From Novosphingobium kaempferiae (GTDB taxonomy: Bacteria; Pseudomonadota; Alphaproteobacteria; Sphingomonadales; Sphingomonadaceae), in assembly GCF_021227995.1 (NCBI RefSeq), contig NZ_CP089301.1, positions 2,232,001 to 2,296,000 on the forward strand: a stretch of DNA of 64,000 bases. Reading direction: 5' to 3'. This document shows positions 17,164 to 25,817 of this stretch, piece by piece. The first letter of the stretch is position 1, and every line of letters begins with the position of its first letter. The translations under genes were made by a program, and so were the position numbers. The notes beneath the pieces were generated by a model. The model did no database searches and was not told where the DNA came from. It worked only from the letters and a program-made list of their open reading frames with translations.

Positions 17164-18255
17164 ATGACCGATCTCTCCCGCCTCCAGTCCGCCAGCACCG
17201 TGACCGACGAATGGTCCTATCCGCAGGCGGAGGCCAACCGGAGCGGGCTGCTGCAGGTCGATGAGGCGCCGGACCACAAGCTCTACTGGGAGGAATACGG
17301 CAACCCGGACGGCGAGCCGGTGATGTTCCTCCACGGCGGCCCCGGCGGGGCCTGCGCGCCCGTGATGGCGCGCTTCTTCGATCCCGCGCGCTACCGCGTG
17401 ATCCTGTTCGACCAGCGCGGCTGCGGCAAGAGCGTGCCCACCGTGGCGGCCGCCGGGCCGGAAGTCGCTCTGGTGCGCAACACGACCGATCATCTGGTGA
17501 ACGACATCGAGGCACTGCGCGGCGCGCTCGGCATCGAGGGGCCGATGCACGTCTTCGGCGGCAGCTGGGGCAGCACGCTGGCGCTCGTCTACGCGATCCG
17601 GCACCCCGCCCACGTCGCCTCGCTGATCCTGCGCGGCATCTTCCTCGGCGCGCCCGAAGACCTCCACTACATGTACCAGGGCAACGCGGCGAGCTTTGCC
17701 GAAAGCCCGTATGGCCTCGCCGCGCCGGGCAGCTACGTGACGTATCCGGATGAGTGGAAAGCCTTCGTCGAGGTCATCCCGGCATCGGACCGGGGCGACA
17801 TGATGGCGGCCTACAAGGCGATCTTCGACATGCAGGCGACCACGCAGGAGCAGCGCGACCTGCAGCTGCGCGCCGCCATCGCGTGGTCGGTGTGGGAAGG
17901 CACGATCTCCAACATGATCCCCAAGGACGACGATCCCGGCAAGTTCGGCGAGCCCGACTTCGCCCTGTCGTTCGCGCAGCTCGAGGCGCACTACTTCGCC
18001 AACGCGCTGTTCCTCGAACCCGACTACATCGTGCGCAACATCGGCAAGGTCGCGGCGATCCCGATGCACATCGTCCATGGCCGGTTCGACCAAATCTGCC
18101 CGCTGACGCAGGCCTCGCGCCTCGTGGACGCCCTCGCCGCCGCCGGAGCGACGCCCGCGACGTATGTGAAGACGAATGCCGGACACAGCGCGATGGAGGC
18201 GCAGACGGCCATCGCCCTGACCGCGATCATGGACGCCCTGCCGCCGATCGGCTGA
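17164..18255 (+). CDS. pip: proline iminopeptidase (alpha/beta hydrolase, S33)
   Basis: Cytoplasmic aminopeptidase of 363 residues that removes N-terminal proline from peptides. Signatures: VMFLHGGPGGACAPVMARFFDP (oxyanion hole), ILFDQRGCGKS (family hallmark), GGSWGSTLALVYAIRHP (nucleophile serine), HGRFDQICPL (aspartate) and TNAGHSAMEA (histidine). Full length for the family (about 310-360). The ATG at 17164 begins just before the conserved part; the frame is open to 17122 with a GTG, and neither start has a strong ribosome site. It follows the epoxide-hydrolase-like gene by about 70 bases and precedes an AraC regulator. A second protein of the same superfamily, but exported, is at 19709. 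Confidence 0.9.
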   Translation: MTDLSRLQSASTVTDEWSYPQAEANRSGLLQVDEAPDHKLYWEEYGNPDGEPVMFLHGGPGGACAPVMARFFDPARYRVILFDQRGCGKSVPTVAAAGPEVALVRNTTDHLVNDIEALRGALGIEGPMHVFGGSWGSTLALVYAIRHPAHVASLILRGIFLGAPEDLHYMYQGNAASFAESPYGLAAPGSYVTYPDEWKAFVEVIPASDRGDMMAAYKAIFDMQATTQEQRDLQLRAAIAWSVWEGTISNMIPKDDDPGKFGEPDFALSFAQLEAHYFANALFLEPDYIVRNIGKVAAIPMHIVHGRFDQICPLTQASRLVDALAAAGATPATYVKTNAGHSAMEAQTAIALTAIMDALPPIG

Positions 18256-18360
18256 CGGCGCTCTGTTCGCCCCGGACACGGCACCGTTCGGCGAGAGAAA
18301 GCGCGCAATGGTTGCGGGTGCAAGTGATCGTCTCCGTCCTGACATGATGCAGGCCCGACG

Positions 18361-19257
18361 ATGACGACAACCAGCACGCCCCTGATCGCGCAGGCGAAGG
18401 CGATCTTTCCCAACCTCCATATCGAGGCGGAAGAGCGCAGCGGTCGCTCCATCGCCTTCCGCGGGCTCGACCGCTTCACGCTCACCCGGTTGCAGGTGCC
18501 TGCCAGCAATGTCGACGCACGCGGGCGGCGGTCGCGCCGGGACGGGCTGGAGCCGCGCCTCAAGCTGATCTGGCAGCTCTCCGGCACGATGCGCTACGAG
18601 GATCAGGACCGCAGGCTGGAACTGCGCGCGGGCAACATGCTCGTCTCCGCCCTCGACAACGACTATCGGCTGGAGATGGGCGAGGGGCACGAAGCGCTGA
18701 TGGCGACGTTCGACCCGCAGGCCCACCCCGAATGGGCCGACCTTGCCGGGCAGGGTCTCTGCGCCGTCACCCCCGGCAATGCGGCCACCGCAGCGGCGGC
18801 GGCAGGCGCGCGAATGCTGCTGTCGAAGGGCGCGACCGACGCCTCCGCCGAACTGGCGCTGAAGGCAATGATCGACCTCTCGCTGCGCGGCGTCCGCTTC
18901 GCGCCGCCCGCCCATCCCGCAACGCCGCCGCTGATCGCGAGGGCGCGGCTCAACGTGCTGCGCAACATCGCCGATCCCGACTACGGCCCCGAACGCCTCG
19001 CCCGCGACATGGGCATGTCGCGCCGGTCGCTCTACGAGCGGCTGGCCGGGCACGACACCACCCCGGCCCGGCTCATCCGGCGAGTGCGGCTCCACAATGC
19101 CCGGCGCGATCTTGCCGGAGCGGGCGGACCGACGATACTGGAGATCGCGCTGGCCAACGGCTTCCCGGACGGGGCCAGTTTCAGCCGCCACTTCAAGGCG
19201 GAATTCGGCGCGACGCCCAGCGACATGCGCCGCTTCGCGCCGCATCAATGCACCTGA
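18361..19257 (+). CDS. AraC-family transcriptional regulator
   Basis: Regulator of 298 residues. The N-terminal half (about 1-195) is an effector-binding region without an obvious cupin signature (PRLKLIWQLSGTMRYEDQDRRLELRAGNMLVS). The C-terminal AraC DNA-binding domain shows both helix-turn-helix units (GPERLARDMGMSRRSLYERLAG and ILEIALANGFPDGASFSRHFKAEFGATPSDMRRF). It stands between two proline-iminopeptidase-type hydrolase genes on the same strand and may control one or both; the effector is unknown. The ATG at 18361 is the only early start in frame. Confidence 0.88.
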   Translation: MTTTSTPLIAQAKAIFPNLHIEAEERSGRSIAFRGLDRFTLTRLQVPASNVDARGRRSRRDGLEPRLKLIWQLSGTMRYEDQDRRLELRAGNMLVSALDNDYRLEMGEGHEALMATFDPQAHPEWADLAGQGLCAVTPGNAATAAAAAGARMLLSKGATDASAELALKAMIDLSLRGVRFAPPAHPATPPLIARARLNVLRNIADPDYGPERLARDMGMSRRSLYERLAGHDTTPARLIRRVRLHNARRDLAGAGGPTILEIALANGFPDGASFSRHFKAEFGATPSDMRRFAPHQCT

Positions 19258-19347
19258 CGGCAAGCCCTCGCACCCGGCGACAAGACGCATGCCACCTCTG
19301 CCGCTAGCGCGCCGGACGTCCCGAATGTTTCCCGGAACTTTCCAGTA

Positions 19348-19665
19348 ATGTCCCTTTTCTCTCGCAGCCTGTCCATCGCCCTCGCCTTTGGCATGGTCGG
19401 TCTTGCCACCACCGCCGAAGCCCGCGACCGTCGGGCCGATGACGAATACCGTCAGGCCAAGCTGGCCGTGAAGGACCGCTGCCGCGCTATCAAGCGCTCG
19501 GCGCCACGCATCATGGGGCCGGGCAACGGCCGCATGACCTTCACCGCGCCCGCCCGGCCCTCCGCCCGCGAAGCCTGTCTGCGCGACGGCATGCGCGAGG
19601 CCCGCGCCCGCCGCGACGCGCACATGGCGCATGACAGCCGCCGCGAGGCACACTCGACCAACTGA
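19348..19665 (+). CDS. small exported protein of unknown function
   Basis: Protein of 105 residues, not recognised. It has a clear signal peptide (SLSIALAFGMVGLATTAEA) followed by a very basic mature part rich in arginine, alanine and histidine (DRRADDEYRQAKLAVKDRC, then ACLRDGMREARARRDAHMAHDS). Two cysteines might form a periplasmic disulfide. It sits between the AraC gene and the exported iminopeptidase-like gene on the same strand, 43 bases before the latter, so co-expression is possible. The signal peptide argues for a real gene; the low-complexity mature part argues for caution. Confidence 0.5.
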   Translation: MSLFSRSLSIALAFGMVGLATTAEARDRRADDEYRQAKLAVKDRCRAIKRSAPRIMGPGNGRMTFTAPARPSAREACLRDGMREARARRDAHMAHDSRREAHSTN

Positions 19666-19708
19666 CCGGCACCGCGCCGACGCCCGAACCCGCTCAGGAG
19701 GCAAGGAT

Positions 19709-20710
19709 ATGGATATCGTGACCCCATCCCCCCATCGACTCGACCGCCGGGAATTCGTGAGCGTCGGCGCGCTGGCCGCCCTGCTGGCGGCCGCTCCGGC
19801 GCGCGCAGCGGCAGCACCTTCGGGCGCTGCGGCGCAGGACGGCGTGCGCTGGATCACGCTCGACAATGGCCACAAGGTCTGGACGCAGCGCGTGGGCAGC
19901 GGCAAGACCAAGGTGCTGCTGCTCCATGGCGGTCCCGGCTTCTCGCACGATTACCTGCAGTGCTTCGCCGACTATCTGCCTCAGGCGGGCTACGAGCTGT
20001 ACTTCTACGACCAGCTCGGCTGCGGCCTGTCGGACCGTCCCGAGGACACGAGCCTGTGGACGCTGCCGCGTTATCTCGACGAGTTGGAGCAGGTTCGCAC
20101 CGCTCTCGGCCTAGAGACGTTCGTCCTCTACGGCCACAGCTGGGGCGGCATCCTCGGCACCGAATACGCGCTGCGGCATCCCGAGCGCCTGTCGGGCCTC
20201 GTCATCTCGAACATGTCGGCCAGCATCGCCGACTACGTGAGCTACATCGCCAAGCTGCGCTCCTCGCTGCCCGAGGCGGCACGCAAGGAGCTGGACCGGC
20301 TGGAGGCCGCAGGCCAGTCCGAGAGCGAGGCCTACACCGCCATCGTCGAGCGCGAACTGTACCCGCGCTACATCCTGCGCCTCGATCCCCATCCCGAGCC
20401 CGTCCTGAAGGCATTCACCGCCGTCAATCCGGTGATCTACAGGCAGATGGCCGGGCCGAACGAGTTCGTCTTCTCCGGCAATCTCGAAGGCTGGGACCGC
20501 TGGGCCGACCTTCCCCGCATCCAGACCCCGACGCTGGTCATGGGCGCTCGCTATGACGAGATGGACCCCGCCAGCATGAAGCGGCAGGCCGAAATGCTCC
20601 CGCACGGCAGCCTCTTCATCAGCGAGAAGGGCAGTCACCTGTCGATGTGGGACGACCAGCGCGCGTATTTTCAGGCCCTGCTCAAGTTCCTCGGGACGAT
20701 CAGGGCCTGA
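19709..20710 (+). CDS. exported proline iminopeptidase-like alpha/beta hydrolase
   Basis: Hydrolase of 333 residues. The N-terminus carries a twin-arginine signal (LDRREFVSVGALAALLAAAPARAAA), so it acts in the periplasm, unlike the cytoplasmic paralogue at 17164. Catalytic parts: LLLHGGPGFSHDY (oxyanion hole), YFYDQLGCGLSDRP (iminopeptidase hallmark), LYGHSWGGILGTEYALRHPE (nucleophile serine), VMGARYDEMDP (aspartate) and SEKGSHLSMWDD (histidine). The ATG at 19709 has AGGAGG and AAGGA upstream; the open frame to 19631 overlaps the previous gene. Periplasmic members hydrolyse proline amides, peptides or homoserine lactones; the substrate here is open. Confidence 0.85.
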   Translation: MDIVTPSPHRLDRREFVSVGALAALLAAAPARAAAAPSGAAAQDGVRWITLDNGHKVWTQRVGSGKTKVLLLHGGPGFSHDYLQCFADYLPQAGYELYFYDQLGCGLSDRPEDTSLWTLPRYLDELEQVRTALGLETFVLYGHSWGGILGTEYALRHPERLSGLVISNMSASIADYVSYIAKLRSSLPEAARKELDRLEAAGQSESEAYTAIVERELYPRYILRLDPHPEPVLKAFTAVNPVIYRQMAGPNEFVFSGNLEGWDRWADLPRIQTPTLVMGARYDEMDPASMKRQAEMLPHGSLFISEKGSHLSMWDDQRAYFQALLKFLGTIRA

Positions 20711-20719
20711 TCGCAGGGG

Positions 20720-20754
20720 GCAGGCCCGTCCTTGCAGGGGGCGGGCCTGCTTTC
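20720..20754. terminator. hairpin between convergent genes
   Basis: GCAGGCCCG (20720-20728) pairs perfectly with CGGGCCTGC (20742-20750), followed by TTTCCC on the plus strand. It lies between the stop of the exported iminopeptidase-like gene and the stop of the convergent STAND regulator, so it may serve both. Confidence 0.55.
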
Positions 20755-20764
20755 CCGCTGACCG

Positions 20765-23629
20765 CTATCCGCCGCGCAGGCGTTCAAGGATTTCGCCCGA
20801 ACGCACGACATCCCGGCTGCACAGACTCGGATCGAACCGCGCATGGATCATCGAGAGAAGCCGCGCCGCTTCCGTCCTTTCGCCCGCGTCGTCCAGCAGC
20901 TCGGCAAGGTCCATGGCCGCGCGCAGTTCGAAAGTGAGCGCGCCGATCGCCGCGGCGGCCTCCACGGCCTGCCACAAAGTCTGCCGGGCCCCCTCCATGT
21001 CGCCCTCGTGCCGATGCACCAGCCCTTTCACGCGCAGGATTTCGGGAAGGCACCAGCGCTCCGCCTGGATATCCGACCGTTCATGTGCAGCGGCGATGCT
21101 GCTCCTTGCCTCATCGAGCCGGTCGTGTGCCAGTGCCGCTTCCGCCAGCATGGCAAGGTACATCGGTACGCGGATCACGAAATTGTTGCGGATCAGTGCA
21201 TCGATAGCCGCGCGCATCGTGTCGACCGATTGCGGATCGCCCTCCGCAGCGGCGATCGCGCCGTCGAGGAAGCGGCTCACCGGCGACCAGATCGCGGTTT
21301 CATGCAGGCTGAGATTGCGCGCCAGCAGGGCGCCGTTCCGCCGCGCCTGTTCGATGTTGCCGAGCAGCAGCGCCAGCGGCACGCCGATCTGCGCCAGCGC
21401 GTTCGACTGGGATACGCGGTGATCGAGTTCCGCGGCGCGGTCGAGCGCGGACTGCATGATCCCCTGCGCCTGCCGGTGATCGCCGCGCATCCACACGGCG
21501 AGCGCCAGTCCCACCCGGATGCCGACCAGCCGGTCCACCTGAAAACGTGCCACGCGCGCCTGCTCCAGCGCAGGAACCTGGCTGCGCGCCAGTGCGGTAA
21601 GCCCGGTCGCCGCCTCCTCGACCTCGCCGAGATAGAACCGCGTCATCAGGGTCAGCCGCGTGCCGTCGGGCATGGCCGTCACGTCGTTCTCGCGTTCGGC
21701 CAGCACCCGGAACCGCTCCAGCGTGGCGAGCGCATGCCCGTGGCGACCGGAAAAGCTCTGCAGGACCGCATGGCCCCACAAGGTCCGCAACTGGTAGTCG
21801 GTGCTGCCGAGACCGAGGGCAAGAAGGTAGCCCTCCTGCCACGCTGCATCGACTTCCCTGCCGAGGTGCTCGGAGAAATTGAGGCCGGATGCATAGCTGG
21901 CCATCAGCTTCATCTTCACTTCCGGGTCGCCCGGCTCGGTTCCGTCGATGGCCCGCAGCGCTCTCCCGGCCCGCTCCACGCTTTCGGCGATCGTGGAAAG
22001 CTCATCCCACAGCGGGATGGCCGCCGCAGTCAGCCGTACGCCAAGCGGTGCATCGCCGTCGTCGCCGAAAGCCCATTCGATCGCCTTGCGCAGATCATTG
22101 GCCCGGCGGCCGTAAGCGGCGGTCCATTCGCTCCGGGCCCGCCACGCCCATTCCGCTTCCGCCCGCTCGAACACCACGAGCAGGTAATCGGCGAGACGTT
22201 GCTGGGCACTGCGGTGCTCCCCGCTGGTCGCCAGTTGCGCCGCCGCGAACGAGCGTGTGGCGTCGAGCAGGCGATAGCGCAGCGCGCCATCGAGGTAGGT
22301 CACCGAAACCAGCGACTTGGCGACGAGGCTCTCCGTGCCCGCCGCGATTTCGGCAACCCGCACGTGCCGGTCATCGGCGACGCCGATGATGTCCTCCATC
22401 GAGAAGGCCCCGGTGAATACCGACAGCAGGCGCAACAGTTGAGCCTCGTCCCTGGACAACAGGCGATAGCTCCAGTCGAGCGTGGCGAGCAGGGTCTGGT
22501 GACGCGGGTTGCCGTTGGATGCTTCGAGGCTCAGCGCATCGAAACTTTCATTCAACAGGCCCAGCAGGACGACGGGGCTCGATGTCGAAAGGCGACCCGC
22601 TGCCAGAACGATGGCGAGCGCGATCCCGTCCAGCCGTCGGCAGATGGCGGCGACGACTGGCGCGTCGTCGTCGCTGAAAACATAATCCCAGGCCTGCTCC
22701 GCCAGCGTCACGAAAAGTTCCACGGCTGGATAAGTCATCGCCTCCCGCGCAGTCAGCTCGCGCCCGGCATAAGGGGTCTGGAGCGGGCCAAGCCGGAACA
22801 CCGACTCCGACTTCGAGCCCATCGGCTCACGGCTCGTCGCGAAGATCAGGACGCAGGGCATCACGGTTCGCAGGTGCTCGGCCAGGGTTGCTACGGCATT
22901 GCGAACGTGCTCGCAGTTGTCGAGCACCAGAACCATCGATCGCCCGCGCAGGATATCGACGATCTGCGCCAGCAGGTCGGCCGCGTCGCTATGCACGCCC
23001 AGCGCCGTCGCCACCGCCGCGCCCACCAGCTGCGGGTCCGTCAGCGATGCGAGGTCGACGAAGCAGGCCCCGTCGCCCAGCCGCTCCTCCAGCCGCTCCG
23101 CGACGCCAACGGCCACGGTGGTCTTGCCTACGCCTGCCGGTCCGACGATGGTGACCCACCCTTCGGCCGCCAGCCTTGCCTCCAGCCCGGCGATCTCCTC
23201 GTCGCGTCCGACGATAGCTGACGTGATCGGAAGGCCCGCCAGCGGTGTCGATGCGATGGGCGAGCCGGGAAGCTGCTCGGCCGGAGCGACCGCCTGCTCC
23301 ACCGCCACCTGCACCGGAGCCACGAAGCGATAGCCGCGCCCCGGCACCGTGACGATGTAGGGCAGGTCCGCCGTAGCGTGCGGCAGGAGGCGGCGCAGCG
23401 CCGATATCGTGACCTTGAGGTTGCTTTCATGGAGGTAGGTGTTGGGCCAGACGTGGCTGCGCAGCGCTTCCTTGCTCACCACCTCGCCCGCGCGCGACAC
23501 CAGCAGTTCGAGCATGGCCAGCGCCCGGGACCCCGCGACGACCGGCACCCCCTTGCGCAGGAGGAGCTGGCGATGCGGAACGAAGACGAAATCTCCGAAC
23601 CTGTACTCCCGGGTCTGCCTGTCGATCAT
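20765..23629 (-). CDS. winged-helix regulator fused to a STAND (NB-ARC-like) ATPase and helical repeats
   Basis: Large signal-integrating regulator of 954 residues. An OmpR/CadC-type winged helix comes first (about residues 8-105: VVSKEALRSHVWPNTYLHESNLKVTISALRRLL, then VPGRGYRFVAPV). An ATPase follows with Walker A (IVGPAGVGKTT, about 162-171), Walker B (MVLVLDNCEH) and the sensor motif FATSREP. From about residue 430 to the end it is alpha-helical with TPR-like repeats. Such proteins bind a ligand through the repeats and use nucleotide exchange to switch DNA binding. The ATG at 23629 opens just before the winged helix. No partner gene is obvious: it is convergent with the iminopeptidase-like gene and divergent from the secreted cupin gene at 23914. 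Confidence 0.85.
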   Translation of the reverse strand: MIDRQTREYRFGDFVFVPHRQLLLRKGVPVVAGSRALAMLELLVSRAGEVVSKEALRSHVWPNTYLHESNLKVTISALRRLLPHATADLPYIVTVPGRGYRFVAPVQVAVEQAVAPAEQLPGSPIASTPLAGLPITSAIVGRDEEIAGLEARLAAEGWVTIVGPAGVGKTTVAVGVAERLEERLGDGACFVDLASLTDPQLVGAAVATALGVHSDAADLLAQIVDILRGRSMVLVLDNCEHVRNAVATLAEHLRTVMPCVLIFATSREPMGSKSESVFRLGPLQTPYAGRELTAREAMTYPAVELFVTLAEQAWDYVFSDDDAPVVAAICRRLDGIALAIVLAAGRLSTSSPVVLLGLLNESFDALSLEASNGNPRHQTLLATLDWSYRLLSRDEAQLLRLLSVFTGAFSMEDIIGVADDRHVRVAEIAAGTESLVAKSLVSVTYLDGALRYRLLDATRSFAAAQLATSGEHRSAQQRLADYLLVVFERAEAEWAWRARSEWTAAYGRRANDLRKAIEWAFGDDGDAPLGVRLTAAAIPLWDELSTIAESVERAGRALRAIDGTEPGDPEVKMKLMASYASGLNFSEHLGREVDAAWQEGYLLALGLGSTDYQLRTLWGHAVLQSFSGRHGHALATLERFRVLAERENDVTAMPDGTRLTLMTRFYLGEVEEAATGLTALARSQVPALEQARVARFQVDRLVGIRVGLALAVWMRGDHRQAQGIMQSALDRAAELDHRVSQSNALAQIGVPLALLLGNIEQARRNGALLARNLSLHETAIWSPVSRFLDGAIAAAEGDPQSVDTMRAAIDALIRNNFVIRVPMYLAMLAEAALAHDRLDEARSSIAAAHERSDIQAERWCLPEILRVKGLVHRHEGDMEGARQTLWQAVEAAAAIGALTFELRAAMDLAELLDDAGERTEAARLLSMIHARFDPSLCSRDVVRSGEILERLRGG

Positions 23630-23913
23630 CGCCCCACGCCTGCCCGATGACGTCCGCATGAGCGGTCCGGTTCGAGATGGAGTACCGGCGCTGCGCCGCC
23701 GCGCGCGGACGCGAGACCCGGCACTGATACGTCACGAAAATTCGGTCCCAATTGCCCCGGATGCAACGCGATTGAGAGCAACTGCCCCGTGCAGCCGTGC
23801 GCGCCGGGCCGCCTGAATTCACCTCGTTTTACTCGACTGTACCTCAGCCACGCTCGCACTGCGGCTCCAGCTCAGCCCCTTGATGGAGTGACCGTTCCTT
23901 GCCTGGCTTCCCC

Positions 23914-24348
23914 ATGTCGAAGATTGCCTGCCGAAGCACGCCGATCCTGCTCGCCGCCGCCGTCCTGCCCGCCGCCGTTCACGCTGCCCCCTCAACCGTG
24001 CGAGTCGAGCCGGTGTCGCGCACCGCAGTGACGACATCAGGCGATCCGATCCGGATTCCCGAGGGCACCGACCGTATGGTGACGTCGAAGTACACCATCG
24101 CGCCCGGCGCCTCGCTCCCCGTCCACAAGCATCCCGGCCCGCGCTACGGCTATGTCCTGTCGGGCAGCATCGTCGTCACCAACGTCGAGACGCACCGCGA
24201 GACGACGTTCCATGCGGGCGACATGATCGTGGAGGATGTTGGCCGCTGGCACGAGGCGCGCAACGACGGGAAGGAGCCGGTCGTACTCCTCGTCATGGAC
24301 TTTCTCGGATCGGACGGCGGCAACGTCGTCCTGCGCGACGGAAAGTAG
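23914..24348 (+). CDS. exported cupin-domain protein
   Basis: Small beta-barrel protein of 144 residues. Signal peptide CRSTPILLAAAVLPAAVHA, then a single cupin with KYTIAPGASLPVHKHPGPRYGYVLSGSIVV (metal-type histidines) and VEDVGRWHEARNDGKEPVVLLVMDF. It is likely periplasmic, binding a metal or small ligand; no enzyme activity can be assigned. The ATG at 23914 starts at the signal; a TTG at 23899 is in frame. It is divergent from the STAND regulator, a layout that suggests the regulator might control it. A hairpin at 24362-24391 lies after its stop. Confidence 0.75.
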   Translation: MSKIACRSTPILLAAAVLPAAVHAAPSTVRVEPVSRTAVTTSGDPIRIPEGTDRMVTSKYTIAPGASLPVHKHPGPRYGYVLSGSIVVTNVETHRETTFHAGDMIVEDVGRWHEARNDGKEPVVLLVMDFLGSDGGNVVLRDGK

Positions 24349-24361
24349 CCACATGAGGAAA

Positions 24362-24391
24362 GGAGCCGACGACCTTGCGATCGTCGGCTCC
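24362..24391. terminator. bidirectional hairpin terminator
   Basis: GGAGCCGACGA (24362-24372) and TCGTCGGCTCC (24381-24391) form a perfect 11-base-pair stem with an 8-base loop between the convergent cupin and aldo/keto reductase genes. On the minus strand the stem is followed by TTTCC, so it most likely ends the minus-strand operon and also stops cupin transcripts. Confidence 0.7.
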
Positions 24392-24419
24392 TGTCTGCTC
24401 TACGGTTACTGCCGCGCGA

Positions 24420-25433
24420 TCACGCGCCGCCGGGGACCGGAGCCGCCGGGTTGACGACCCCCGCTGCGCGCAGTTCGCGCCAGAAGTCCACCGGCACCGC
24501 TTCGTTGAGCGCCGCGGTGTCCTCCGCAATGCGGCCGGGGCGGCTGGCGCCCGGGATCACTGCCGCAACGGCCGGGTTGGCCAGCGCGAACTGGAGGCCC
24601 GCCGCCTTCATGCTGATGCCGTAACGGTCCGCCAGCGCTTTGATCGAAGCGACCCTGGCGAGGATTTCCGGTGTCGCCGGGGCATATTCGAAGTTCGGCC
24701 CGCCGACCAGCGCGCCCGAGCTGTACGGACCGCCGACGACGATCCCGAGGCCACGTTCGGCGACCATCGGCATCACCCGCTGCAACGCACGATCGTGGTC
24801 GAGCAGGGTGTAGCGGCCCGCCAGCAGGAAGCCGTCGGGCTTGGGCCCTTCCAGTTCGAGCAGCAGTTCGATCGGCTCGACGCGGTTCACGCCGAGGCCC
24901 CAGGCCTTGACGACGCCTTCGTCCCGCAGGCGGTCGAGCGCCTTGAAGGCTCCCTTGCGCGCGCTTTCGAAGATGCCGACCCATTCGTCGCCGTAGAAGT
25001 CCTGCGCGACGTCGTGGACCCAGGCGATCTCGATGCGGTCGGTCTTGAGGCGCTTGAGGCTGTCCTCGATCGAACGCAGCGTGGCGTCTTCCGAGTAGTC
25101 GTTGACGATGCGGTTGGGACGGCCATGCTTGAACACGTCGCCCTTCTCGCCGAGGTCGCGGGCGCTGACGTCCTCCACTTCGTCGAGGATCACGCGGCCG
25201 ACCTTGGTGCTGATGACGTATTCGTCGCGCGGCTTGCCGACGAGCGCGTCACCCAGCCGGATTTCGGCCAGACCCGCGCCGTAGAACGGCGCGTTGTCGA
25301 AGTAGCGGATGCCGTCGTGCCATGCGGCTTCCACGGTCGCGCGGGCTTCCTCCTCGGGAATGTCGCGGAACATGTTGCCGAGCGGCGCGGCGCCGAAGCC
25401 GAGCTTGCTCGGCAGGATATCCTTGAGTGCCAT
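24420..25433 (-). CDS. aldo/keto reductase, first of two paralogues
   Basis: NAD(P)H-dependent oxidoreductase of 337 residues, cytoplasmic. The catalytic tetrad is visible: Asp and Tyr in YFDNAPFYGAG, Lys in STKVGRVI and His in IAWVHDVAQDF. The sugar/pyranose dehydrogenase-like branch of the family (L-fucose/D-threo-aldose 1-dehydrogenase group) shares this FGAAPLGNMF start. It ends an operon DJ-1/PfpI - monooxygenase - AKR on the minus strand, 16 bases after the monooxygenase gene. The paralogue at 33160 is nearly the same over the N-terminal third. The start at 25433 begins at MALKDILPSKLGFG. Whether it reduces quinones, aldehydes or oxidises sugars is not decided by sequence. Confidence 0.88.
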   Translation of the reverse strand: MALKDILPSKLGFGAAPLGNMFRDIPEEEARATVEAAWHDGIRYFDNAPFYGAGLAEIRLGDALVGKPRDEYVISTKVGRVILDEVEDVSARDLGEKGDVFKHGRPNRIVNDYSEDATLRSIEDSLKRLKTDRIEIAWVHDVAQDFYGDEWVGIFESARKGAFKALDRLRDEGVVKAWGLGVNRVEPIELLLELEGPKPDGFLLAGRYTLLDHDRALQRVMPMVAERGLGIVVGGPYSSGALVGGPNFEYAPATPEILARVASIKALADRYGISMKAAGLQFALANPAVAAVIPGASRPGRIAEDTAALNEAVPVDFWRELRAAGVVNPAAPVPGGA

Positions 25434-25449
25434 TGAAAGTGTCTTTCGT

Positions 25450-25746
25450 TCAGACGACCAGCAGCGGATCCAGCGCCGCGGCGGTGCGATCGGCCAGGTC
25501 ATTGATCTGGGAGAGATAGTTCTGGAAGTGCGGGGTCGCACGGTGCGTGGAATTGGCTGCGCTGTCCACGTAGAGCTCGTCCAGCACGAAACGCGTCGGG
25601 TTGGTCTGGTCGATCCACAGATCGTAGCGCAGGTTGCCGGGCTCCTCGCGGCTCGCGGCGACGAGGTCTTCGAGCAGCGCGCGCAGTTCGTCCGCCTTGC
25701 CTTCGCGGGCGGAGAGGATGGCAACGACCTTCACGTTATTGGACAT
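25450..25746 (-). CDS. putative quinol monooxygenase (ABM-domain protein)
   Basis: Small dimeric ferredoxin-fold protein of 98 residues of the antibiotic biosynthesis monooxygenase / YgiN type. Motifs: NNVKVVAILSAREGKADELRALLEDLV, SREEPGNLRYDLWIDQTNPTRFVLDELY and a C-terminal ATPHFQNYLSQINDL. Family members oxidise quinols or small aromatics without a cofactor, or serve as quinone-handling partners. The ATG at 25746 was preferred over a frame start at 25821 because the domain begins there. It lies between DJ-1/PfpI and aldo/keto reductase genes; the trio looks like a carbonyl or quinone stress operon under the divergent LysR gene. Confidence 0.85.
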   Translation of the reverse strand: MSNNVKVVAILSAREGKADELRALLEDLVAASREEPGNLRYDLWIDQTNPTRFVLDELYVDSAANSTHRATPHFQNYLSQINDLADRTAAALDPLLVV

Positions 25747-25817
25747 CGCAGGGTTTCCTTTCAGGTTTGCGGAGCCGGCGGGCCGCCGTCGTAGCGCCCC
25801 GCCGGTCATCCGCGTTC

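Noticed and set aside
16318..19911. 1197-codon open frame on the minus strand
   Set aside because: It lies opposite four genes with clear motifs (hydrolase, iminopeptidase, AraC, small exported protein). The translation is rich in R, G, H and A without any domain; it is a GC-rich antisense artefact.
20843..23221. 792-codon open frame on the plus strand
   Set aside because: Antisense to the STAND regulator, whose Walker and winged-helix motifs prove the minus strand coding. No recognisable domain in the plus frame.
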